A stretch of DNA of 5,469 bases from Rhodospirillaceae bacterium (GTDB taxonomy: Bacteria; Pseudomonadota; Alphaproteobacteria; Rhodospirillales; Magnetospirillaceae): NCBI GenBank assembly GCA_013349735.1, contig DUZC01000199.1, forward strand, positions 1-5,469. The letters run 5' to 3'. The position numbers and the translations under genes were made by a program. The notes under the pieces are model-generated. The model ran no database searches, was not told the origin of the DNA, and saw nothing but the letters and a program-made list of their open reading frames with translations. Below, in pieces: positions 1 to 5,469 of this stretch. Positions within the stretch are counted from its first letter, which is position 1; each line of letters opens with the position of its first letter.

Positions 1-510
1 CCGGCGCTTCGAGAAAGACCGCTGGATATCGAGACCCTGGCCAATCATTTCATCCGCAAATATTCCGATCTCAATGCCATGCCGGTCCGCCCGCTGGCCG
101 ATGCCGCCAAGCGCATGCTGGTCACCCATTCCTGGCGGGGCAATGTGCGGGAGCTGGAAAATACCATGCATCGCGCCATCCTGCTGGCCGGTGAGACGGA
201 AATCGGGCCCGAGGCCATTGTCCTGTCCGGAATGCCGGCTTTTCACGACCCTGCCCAGGCGGTGGTTGCCTCGGCGGCAGCAGCGGCCTCGGCCGCCAGC
301 GGCGCAAACAAAGCCCTGGTCGGCCGCACCGTCGCCGATGTCGAACGCGACCTGATCATCGATACCCTGGAACATTGTCTGGGCAACCGCACCCATGCCG
401 CGACCATTCTCGGCATTTCCATTCGTACTTTGCGCAACAAGATTCGCCAGTACAGCGACGAAGGCGTCGCCGTTCCACCGCCCGGCGAAGCGGAAAGATC
501 CTTGATCTGA
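1..510 (+). CDS. flbD: Sigma-54-dependent flagellar transcriptional regulator FlbD, C-terminal part (5' end outside window)
   Basis: This is the last 169 codons of an NtrC-family activator; the frame is open at the left edge and ends with TGA at 508-510. In sequence order it shows the LRERPLDI motif (nt 10-33) typical of the end of the AAA+ core, the sensor-II motif WRGNVRELEN (nt 133-162, with Arg where most family members have Pro), an Ala-rich linker (about nt 250-306), and a Fis-type helix-turn-helix around nt 334-456 (ERDLIIDTLEHCLGNRTHAA, then ILGISIRTLRNKIRQY). Proteins of this family hydrolyse ATP to remodel the sigma-54 RNA polymerase closed complex. FlbD in alphaproteobacteria switches on middle/late flagellar operons and represses early ones. 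The VGRTVADVERDLI and ISIRTLRNK segments, plus the place directly before flhA, favour FlbD over other NtrC-type regulators. The receiver-like N-terminus is not visible, so its phosphorylation site cannot be judged. Confidence 0.9.
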   Translation, partial: PALRERPLDIETLANHFIRKYSDLNAMPVRPLADAAKRMLVTHSWRGNVRELENTMHRAILLAGETEIGPEAIVLSGMPAFHDPAQAVVASAAAAASAASGANKALVGRTVADVERDLIIDTLEHCLGNRTHAATILGISIRTLRNKIRQYSDEGVAVPPPGEAERSLI

Positions 511-516
511 TCCGCC

Positions 517-525
517 AGGGAGGAG
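517..525 (+). promoter_or_regulatory. Shine-Dalgarno sequence of flhA
   Basis: The purine run AGGGAGGAG lies in the 22-base gap between the flbD stop and flhA. It sits about 7-9 bases before the TTG at 533 but only about 1-3 bases before the in-frame TTG at 527. Normal spacing therefore favours 533 as the real start. It is the strongest ribosome-binding site in the window. Confidence 0.7.
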
Positions 526-532
526 CTTGATT

Positions 533-2647
533 TTGGCCGATAACGCCGAAGCCGCCGAAGCCGCCGCCAATCCCTTCGGCCCGACCTTGCATCGGGTTAT
601 CGAAGCGATGCGGCGTGGCGATATTCTGTTCGCCTTTGGCGTGGTGGCCCTGCTGGTAGCGCTGATCCTGCCGATGCCCACCTGGCTTCTGGATATCTCG
701 CTGGCCTTTTCGCTGACCTTCGCGGTGATGATCCTGATGACCTCGATCTTCATCGAAAAACCGATGGAGTTCAGCTCCTTTCCGACCGTTCTGCTGATGG
801 CCACCTTGCTGCGCCTGGCGCTTAACCTGGCCTCGACCCGACTGATCCTGGCCCATGGCCATGAGGGTACCGGCGGGGCCGGCAAGGTCATTCAGGCCTT
901 TTCCGGCTTTGTCATGAGCGGCAGTTTCATCATCGGGATTATTGTCTTTGCCATCCTGGTGATCGTGAATTTCGTGGTTATCACCAAGGGCTCGACCCGT
1001 ATCGCCGAAGTGGCCGCCCGTTTTACTTTGGACGCCATGCCCGGCAAGCAGATGGCCATAGACGCCGATCTGTCATCGGGCCTGATCGACGAACCGGGGG
1101 CCAGAAAGCGCCGCGCCGAGCTGGAGGGGGAAAGTTCTTTCTTCGGCGCCATGGACGGTGCGTCGAAATTCGTCCGCGGCGACGCCGTCGCCGGTCTGAT
1201 GATCACTTTTATCAATGTCATTGGCGGCATGATCATCGGCATGGCCCAGCAAGGGCTCAGCTTCAGCCAGGCCGCCGAATTTTATACCAAACTGACTGTC
1301 GGTGACGGGCTGGTCACCCAAATTCCGGCGCTGATCGTCTCGACCGCGGCCGGTATGCTGGTCACCAAAGCCGGCCTGCAGGAAGCCACCGAAAAGGCGA
1401 TGTTCGGTCAGCTGGCCGGCTATCCCAAGGCCCTGGGGATGAGCTCTTTTCTGCTGGTGGCGGTGTCCTTGCTGCCGGATATGCCGATGCTGCCTTTCAT
1501 CGGCCTGGCGCTGATCACCGGCGGCGCCGCCTATCTGGTCGATCGCACCGAACGGCGACGCCTGGCCGATGTGGAAGCCAAAGCCGCCCAGACCCCAACC
1601 CAGCCGGTGGCCGAAGAGCCGATTGCCACCGCGCTGAAACTGGACAATGTCCGCCTGGAATTGGGCTATGGCCTGCTGTCGATGATCAGCAATCCGCGCG
1701 GACAGAAGCTGACCGATCAGATCAAGGCGCTGCGCCGGGCGCTGGCCTCGGAGATGGGCTTTGTCATGCCCAGCGTGCGGATCCAGGACAATATGCAATT
1801 GCCGGCCAACGTCTATGTGGTTTACGTCAAGGAAGTCGAAGCCGGACGGGGCGATTTACGCCCCAGCATGCTGCTGGTGATGGATCCCCGCGGCGAGGAA
1901 ATTACCTTGCCCGGGGAAAAGACCAAGGAACCGACCTTCAATCTGCCGGCGGTGTGGATCGACCCCACAAACCGCGAAGAAGCCCTGTTCCGCGGCTATA
2001 CGGTGGTTGACCCTTCGACCATCATCACCACCCATCTGACTGAAGTGATCAAGGATCACATGCCGGATCTGTTGTCCTATGCCGAAACGCAAAAGCTTTT
2101 GGACGAGCTCGACAAAGAAAATCAAAAGATGGTTGCCGATCTGATCCCCAGCCAGATCACCATGGGCGGCCTGCAAAGGGTCTTGCAGAATCTGTTGCAG
2201 GAACGGGTTTCAATCCGCGATCTCAGCAGCATACTCGAAGGGGTCGGCGAAGCGGCCAGCCACAGCCGTAATGTCATGATCATGACCGAACATGTGCGGA
2301 CCCGTCTGGCCCGACAGATCAGCGACGCCAACACCAACAGCCAGGCTTACATTCCTCTGGTCACTCTTTCGCCGGAATGGGAGCAGGCCTTTATCGAGGC
2401 CTTGCAGGGGACCGGCGAGGAACGTCAGCTGGTGATGGCGCCATCGCGCCTGCAGGATTTCATTGCCAAAACCCGTCAGACCTTCGAGCGTTTTGCCATG
2501 CAGGGCGAAACGCCGGTGCTGCTGACCAGCCCGACGGTTCGACCCTATGTGCGCTCTATCGTCGAGCGCTTCCGCCCGACCACGGTGGTGATGTCGCAAT
2601 CGGAGATCCACCCCAAAGCGAAAATCAAAACCATGGGGCAGATATAG
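533..2647 (+). CDS. flhA: Flagellar type III export gate protein FlhA
   Basis: FlhA forms the nonameric ring of the flagellar export gate. Its membrane part couples proton flow to export, and its cytoplasmic ring docks chaperone-substrate complexes. From TTG 533 the protein has 704 residues, the usual family length (about 690-700). Hydrophobic segments fill residues about 31-336, consistent with eight membrane spans: clear ones at 31-49, 52-73, 80-100 and about 117-142, then more between about 220 and 336. The FHIPEP-family hallmark RLALNLASTRL starts at R94. The conserved cytoplasmic loop follows (about 145-215), ending in DGASKFVRGDAVAG. D217 in that motif probably corresponds to the Asp essential for proton-driven export in Salmonella FlhA. 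A Pro/Ala linker (about 345-360) leads to the FlhAC domain, which extends to the TAG stop. An upstream in-frame TTG at 527 would add two residues but is too close to the Shine-Dalgarno sequence. The gene follows flbD by 22 bases and precedes flhF by 3, so it is probably co-transcribed with both. No motif appears broken. Confidence 0.97.
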   Translation: MADNAEAAEAAANPFGPTLHRVIEAMRRGDILFAFGVVALLVALILPMPTWLLDISLAFSLTFAVMILMTSIFIEKPMEFSSFPTVLLMATLLRLALNLASTRLILAHGHEGTGGAGKVIQAFSGFVMSGSFIIGIIVFAILVIVNFVVITKGSTRIAEVAARFTLDAMPGKQMAIDADLSSGLIDEPGARKRRAELEGESSFFGAMDGASKFVRGDAVAGLMITFINVIGGMIIGMAQQGLSFSQAAEFYTKLTVGDGLVTQIPALIVSTAAGMLVTKAGLQEATEKAMFGQLAGYPKALGMSSFLLVAVSLLPDMPMLPFIGLALITGGAAYLVDRTERRRLADVEAKAAQTPTQPVAEEPIATALKLDNVRLELGYGLLSMISNPRGQKLTDQIKALRRALASEMGFVMPSVRIQDNMQLPANVYVVYVKEVEAGRGDLRPSMLLVMDPRGEEITLPGEKTKEPTFNLPAVWIDPTNREEALFRGYTVVDPSTIITTHLTEVIKDHMPDLLSYAETQKLLDELDKENQKMVADLIPSQITMGGLQRVLQNLLQERVSIRDLSSILEGVGEAASHSRNVMIMTEHVRTRLARQISDANTNSQAYIPLVTLSPEWEQAFIEALQGTGEERQLVMAPSRLQDFIAKTRQTFERFAMQGETPVLLTSPTVRPYVRSIVERFRPTTVVMSQSEIHPKAKIKTMGQI

Positions 2648-2650
2648 CAA

Positions 2651-3649
2651 ATGCGGCTTAAGTCCTACACCGCTCCCAGCATGGCCGAGGCCATGCATAT
2701 GGTCCGCCTGGAGCTGGGTGAGGATGCCATTATCGTTTCCACCCAACGGGCGGCCGGCGGCAAAGGGGTCCGGATCACCGCCGCTCTGGAACCGTCGGAT
2801 GTGGAAGATGCCATCAGTGAAATGCTGGCCGATGCCCATCACACACCGGCGGCCGAACTGGTCCGCGAAGCGTTGGTGGAACATTGTCTGCCGTCCCGGC
2901 TGGTCGACCGGCTGGTCAATGCCGTCCATACCGCCGGCATCGAAGACCCTGTGCTGGCCTGTGCCGCCGCGCTTGAAGCCGGGTTTGCCTTTGCCCCCCT
3001 GCCCGACCATGGGGCGCCGCGCCCCTTTATGCTGGTAGGCCCGCCCGGCAATGGCAAATCGATGATGGTGGCCAAGCTTGCCGCCCGGTCAACTTTGAAG
3101 GGACGCCGGGTCGGCATCGTCACCGCCGACAATGTGCGGGCCGGTGCCACCGCGCAACTGGCGGCTTTCACCCGTATTTTGCAAATCGAGCTGATCACCG
3201 CGCGCGGGCCGGATTCCTTGCAACGCACCGTTCAAGACAGTATGGGCCAATTTGACATCGTCTTTATTGACACCCCGGGGCTCAACCCTTTCAAATCCAG
3301 CGATCTGGACTATCTGAGCGCACTGATCGAGGCGGCCAATGTCGAGCCCCTGCTGGTCCTGGCCGCCGGCGGCGATCCCAGCGAAGCCTCCGAGGTCGGC
3401 GAGGCCTTTGGCAGCGTCGGGGCGACCCGGCTGCTGGCCACCCGGCTTGACACCACCCGCCGGCTTGGTTCAATCATGTCCGCCGCCGATGCCGCCCCGC
3501 TGATGTTTTGCGATGTCAGTGCCGGACCCCATGTCGTCAACGGCGTTACGCCAATCAGTGCCGGTGTTATGGCCCGGCTGCTGTTACCCTCCGCGGATAA
3601 ATCCGCCCCTGAAGCCTTTTCCCCGAAAGCAGAGACCCATTCATTATGA
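2651..3649 (+). CDS. flhF: Flagellar biosynthesis SRP-type GTPase FlhF (divergent)
   Basis: FlhF is the third SRP-type GTPase beside Ffh and FtsY; it marks the site of flagellar assembly, usually a pole, and works with FlhG. The 332-residue protein opens with the family signature MRLKSYTAPSMAEAM, followed by a region ending LGEDAIIVST. The N-terminal B domain is very short (about 45-50 residues), which explains the small size; many FlhF proteins have 360-500 residues. An N domain follows (about 55-125), then the G domain: P-loop GPPGNGKS at 130-137, DNVRAGATAQL at 160-170 in place of DTYRxxAxxQL, DTPGL at 207-211 in place of DTAGR, and TRLD at 264-267 in place of TKLD. The lysine and serine of the P-loop remain, but the usual GKTT threonine pair reads SM, the G3 arginine is missing and the G4 lysine is Arg. 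GTP binding is plausible; normal hydrolysis is uncertain. The start ATG lies 3 bases after the flhA stop with only a weak ribosome site, suggesting coupling. Its TGA overlaps the flhG start. Ffh and FtsY are unlikely: there is no M domain or acidic A domain. Confidence 0.9.
   Translation: MRLKSYTAPSMAEAMHMVRLELGEDAIIVSTQRAAGGKGVRITAALEPSDVEDAISEMLADAHHTPAAELVREALVEHCLPSRLVDRLVNAVHTAGIEDPVLACAAALEAGFAFAPLPDHGAPRPFMLVGPPGNGKSMMVAKLAARSTLKGRRVGIVTADNVRAGATAQLAAFTRILQIELITARGPDSLQRTVQDSMGQFDIVFIDTPGLNPFKSSDLDYLSALIEAANVEPLLVLAAGGDPSEASEVGEAFGSVGATRLLATRLDTTRRLGSIMSAADAAPLMFCDVSAGPHVVNGVTPISAGVMARLLLPSADKSAPEAFSPKAETHSL
3646..3649 (+). other. ATGA stop/start overlap flhF-flhG
   Basis: The TGA of flhF (3647-3649) overlaps the ATG of flhG (3646-3648). 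Upstream there is only a weak purine stretch (AGCAGAGA near 3630), so flhG translation probably depends on ribosomes finishing flhF. This would fix the FlhF:FlhG ratio, which matters because the two act as an antagonistic pair. The coupling is inferred from the overlap alone. Confidence 0.75.
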
Positions 3650-4443
3650 TCGGATCACCCGTCCCGACCCTGGCCCCCCGACCGAGCCAAAGGCCCAAAG
3701 GCCGCAATGTCATTGCCGTGGCGTCCGGCAAGGGAGGCGTCGGCAAGACCTGGTTCTCTATCACCTTGACTCATGCCCTGGCCCGCGCCGGACAACGCAC
3801 CCTGTTGTTCGACGGGGATCTCGGCCTTGCCAATGTCGATATTCAACTGGGCCTGATGCCCAAGCATGACCTGGGCAGCGTGGTCACCGGGCGGCTGACG
3901 CTGAACCAGGCGACGGTCAGCTTTGCCGAGGGCGGCTTTGACATTATCGCCGGACGCTCGGGATCAGGATCCCTGGCCAATATTCCACTGTCCCGCCTGC
4001 AAATCCTTGGCGAAGACCTTAACCTGCTGGCCTGCGCCTATGACCGGGTGGTCCTTGATCTCGGGGCCGGGGTAGAAAAAACGGTGCGGGCGCTGGCCAA
4101 TAACGCGGGCACCATCGCCGTCGTCACCACCGACGAGCCGACTTCGCTGACCGATGCCTATGCCTTTATCAAAATCACGCAGATGGAACGTCCGGGCACC
4201 GATATGCGGGTGGTGGTCAATATGGCCAATTCGACCCGGGAAGGCGAACGCATCTATAATACCTTGCTCAAGGCCTGCGAGGGCTTTCTTAAGGTGTCGC
4301 CGCCATTGGCCGGAGTCATCCGCAGAGATCTCAAGGTCCGTGAAGCCATTCGCAACCAGACACCGCTGCTGACCCGTTCGCCCAACAGCGAGGCTGCCGC
4401 CGATGTCGAAGCCATCGTCGAAAAGCTGCTCGGAGGGCGATGA
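3646..4443 (+). CDS. flhG: Flagellar number regulator FlhG (FleN/YlxH), MinD/ParA-family ATPase
   Basis: FlhG is a MinD-like ATPase that limits flagellar number by acting on FlhF and, in some species, on the flagellar master regulator or C-ring assembly. The 265 residues show the deviant Walker A motif SGKGGVGKTW (residues 27-36, signature Lys29 and Lys34), the switch I region FDGDLGLANVDIQLG (55-69), and a Walker B/switch II segment VVLDLGAGVE (135-144, Asp138; Leu139 where DTGAG or DTAAG is common). TTDEPTSLTDAYAFIK (from 161) is the FlhG-typical segment, usually TTPEPTS. The C-terminal part has the VRxAIRxQxPLL...PNSEAA pattern seen in the family. The N-terminus (1-21) is Pro-rich and basic and has no DQAxxLR motif, the element that stimulates FlhF GTPase in Bacillus. 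The C-terminus (VEAIVEKLLGGR) is a possible but weak membrane-targeting helix. Cell-division MinD is unlikely given the flhF neighbour and the TTxEPTS signature. The ATG at 3646 is set by the overlap with flhF. Confidence 0.92.
   Translation: MIGSPVPTLAPRPSQRPKGRNVIAVASGKGGVGKTWFSITLTHALARAGQRTLLFDGDLGLANVDIQLGLMPKHDLGSVVTGRLTLNQATVSFAEGGFDIIAGRSGSGSLANIPLSRLQILGEDLNLLACAYDRVVLDLGAGVEKTVRALANNAGTIAVVTTDEPTSLTDAYAFIKITQMERPGTDMRVVVNMANSTREGERIYNTLLKACEGFLKVSPPLAGVIRRDLKVREAIRNQTPLLTRSPNSEAAADVEAIVEKLLGGR
4432..4443 (+). promoter_or_regulatory. Shine-Dalgarno sequence and ATGA overlap at the fifth gene
   Basis: A GGAGGG run at 4432-4437 lies inside the flhG 3' end, and the flhG stop TGA (4441-4443) overlaps an ATG at 4440. 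The spacing is short (2-4 bases), so start selection probably relies on stop-start coupling as well as on the ribosome site. An in-frame TTG at 4461 is an alternative start. Confidence 0.55.
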
Positions 4444-5469
4444 GTTCGATCCCGCCCAGCTTGCCGCCAAGCGGACCGGCGTCCGTCCCCACCCCGCCGG
4501 CAACGACGGCAACGGTGGTGAATGCCACCCCGGCGCAGTTGGCGCAACTGGCGAGCGGCGCGGTTCTTGAGACCACCGGCGCCAGCAGTCAACCCGCCAG
4601 CGGACTGGTTCAGGTCCAAAGCGCGGCCGGGGCGCTTTTGCTGAAACTTTCTTTGCCGGTGGTGGATGGCTCGACCCTGCGCCTGCAGGTGGTCAGTCTC
4701 GGCACTCTGCCGGTTTTACGGGTGATCGCCGTCAATGGTCAGCCCCTGGCGGCGGGAGGGCAGCCGCTGCTGACGGCCGCCAAGGACAGCCTGATCGGCG
4801 CCGCACCCTTGAATTTATGGCCAAATCTTCAGGATTTGCCCCCACCCGGCGCCGAGAAATCCAATCTTTTGGCGCCGCTGGATCCTTTACGGGATCTGCC
4901 CCGCCTGACTTCACCGGGTTTTCTCGCCACCGTGGTCCGGCCATCCGGCTTGAATGCGCCGGCCGCCCTGCCCAACGGAAGCAGTTTCACGGTTCGGATC
5001 AATGCGCTGCAATTACCGGACAGCTCTGGCGCCGCCTTGCCACCGGCCTTCGACACCCCGCAAGCGGCAGCGCCCCCCGCACCACCCGCCGCGAACAGTC
5101 AGGCCAGTCGGGCCTATGCCGCTTTCGCCAGCCTGCCCCTGCCCAATGTACCTCAACCGGGGGCGCCCCAGCTTGCCGGACCAACCTTTTCCGCAGCCCA
5201 GCCCGAAGCTTCGCCGCCCCCCCCGGCCGCGACGACGGCGCCTGCCCTCGCACCCAGCCTGCCAGGCTTTGCCCCATCGCCCGCCAATGCGCCCGATGCC
5301 GCCCAAAAAGCCGCTGCGGCGCCCCCGCCGGCTGGCGCCGCAGCGGCACCACCGACAGCGACATCGGCACCGGCAGGACAGGGGGCCCTCGCCGCGCCGC
5401 CCCCCCCCAGCCCAGCGATCACCGCAACAACCGACCACCCTCTGCCGAACTTGCCCCCCACCCCGCTGA
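4440..5469 (+). CDS. Pro/Ala-rich protein, possible FliK-like hook-length control protein (3' end outside window)
   Basis: An open frame of 343 complete codons begins at ATG 4440 and has no stop before the right edge, so the true length is unknown. I do not recognise the protein with certainty. Residues 1-32 are Pro/Ser/Thr-rich. Residues about 33-103 form a beta-prone module with alternating hydrophobics (GLVQVQSAAGALLLKLSLP, then DGSTLRLQVVSLG and LPVLRVIAVNG). A second, shorter stretch of similar pattern lies at about 158-196 (FLATVV, then ALPNGSSFTVRINALQLP). From about 200 to the edge the sequence is low-complexity Pro/Ala with Ser/Thr/Gln. There is no signal peptide or membrane span. 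FliK-family proteins of alphaproteobacteria often have small N-terminal beta modules, a Pro-rich flexible ruler and a C-terminal Flg_hook switch domain; the first two resemble what is seen here, while the last would lie outside the window. Placement right after flhG, with an ATGA overlap and a local ribosome site, supports a flagellar role. Proline and alanine codons continue at GC-rich third positions throughout, as expected for a real frame. Existence is well supported; function is inference. Confidence 0.75.
   Translation, partial: MSSIPPSLPPSGPASVPTPPATTATVVNATPAQLAQLASGAVLETTGASSQPASGLVQVQSAAGALLLKLSLPVVDGSTLRLQVVSLGTLPVLRVIAVNGQPLAAGGQPLLTAAKDSLIGAAPLNLWPNLQDLPPPGAEKSNLLAPLDPLRDLPRLTSPGFLATVVRPSGLNAPAALPNGSSFTVRINALQLPDSSGAALPPAFDTPQAAAPPAPPAANSQASRAYAAFASLPLPNVPQPGAPQLAGPTFSAAQPEASPPPPAATTAPALAPSLPGFAPSPANAPDAAQKAAAAPPPAGAAAAPPTATSAPAGQGALAAPPPPSPAITATTDHPLPNLPPTPL
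5040..5469 (+). repeat. Low-complexity Pro/Ala-coding tract with C8 and C9 runs
   Basis: This part of the fifth gene codes almost only Pro, Ala, Ser, Thr and Gln, with no exact long tandem unit visible. It contains homopolymer runs of eight C (5217-5224) and nine C (5400-5408), each reading as prolines in frame. The tract probably forms a flexible or extended linker. Its high GC content also creates long but meaningless open frames on both strands. Confidence 0.7.

Noticed and set aside
511..532. Sigma-54 or sigma-70 promoter before flhA
   Set aside because: The 22-base gap holds only the ribosome site. I found no properly spaced GG/GC sigma-54 elements there or in the end of flbD.
1073..1798. 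Minus-strand open frame of 241 codons inside flhA
   Set aside because: It is a shadow of the strongly conserved flhA frame. The product is rich in Gln/His/Arg/Gly with no recognisable motif, as expected for an antisense reading of GC-rich coding DNA.
2210..3010. Minus-strand open frame of 266 codons across the flhA-flhF junction
   Set aside because: It runs antisense through two confident genes. Its composition is low-information (Gly, His, Gln, Arg) and there is no convincing ribosome site.
2651..3649. Assignment of the SRP-type GTPase as Ffh or FtsY
   Set aside because: It lacks the Met-rich M domain of Ffh and the acidic A domain of FtsY, begins with the FlhF N-terminal signature, and lies between flhA and flhG.
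3646..4443. Assignment of the MinD-like ATPase as cell-division MinD
   Set aside because: There is no minC or minE neighbour, it carries the FlhG-like TTxEPTSxTDAY segment, and it overlaps flhF.
4999..5461. Several overlapping minus-strand frames at the right end
   Set aside because: Gly/Arg/Ala-rich products from the antisense of low-complexity GC-rich coding DNA. Three mutually overlapping frames cannot all be real and none shows a motif.
4954..5469. Plus-strand open frame of 171 codons with a stop at 5467-5469
   Set aside because: It is the out-of-frame reading of the Pro/Ala-rich gene. The product is an Arg/Pro-rich string with no domain, whereas the frame from 4440 begins at a coupled ATG with a ribosome site.

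Overview
The window is a stretch of a flagellar gene cluster, with every gene on the + strand. In order it holds the 3' end of a FlbD-type sigma-54 activator, complete flhA, complete flhF, complete flhG (MinD/ParA-like), and the 5' part of a long Pro/Ala-rich protein that runs off the right edge. The high GC content, the FlbD-type activator beside flhA, and the flbD-flhA-flhF-flhG order suggest a motile alphaproteobacterium, probably Rhodospirillales-like (for example a spirillum). The lineage is inferred from gene content and order and was not tested by a search.

Layout: 1-510 is the flbD 3' end. 511-532 is a 22-base gap carrying a strong Shine-Dalgarno sequence. 533-2647 is flhA with a TTG start. 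A 3-base gap follows. 2651-3649 is flhF. It overlaps flhG (3646-4443) by an ATGA, and flhG overlaps the last gene (4440 to beyond 5469) by a second ATGA. There is no gene-free stretch over 25 bases and I see no terminator or promoter, so the five genes look like one transcription unit with translational coupling.

Functionally the block joins three jobs. FlbD is a regulator of class-ordered flagellar transcription. FlhA is the export-gate ring of the flagellar type III secretion apparatus. FlhF and FlhG set the place and number of flagella. The fifth gene is not recognised with certainty. Its layout (two short beta-rich modules followed by a low-complexity Pro/Ala tract) and its position make a FliK-like hook-length or export-substrate protein the best guess, but the decisive C-terminal domain lies outside the window.

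Most of this is ordinary, conserved flagellar biology. The points that merit a second look are (i) an FlhF whose GTPase motifs depart from the SRP-GTPase consensus, paired with an FlhG that lacks the N-terminal DQAxxLR activator motif, (ii) the open-ended Pro/Ala-rich gene, and (iii) C8 and C9 homopolymer tracts inside that gene. I found no clear sign of a wholly undescribed system.
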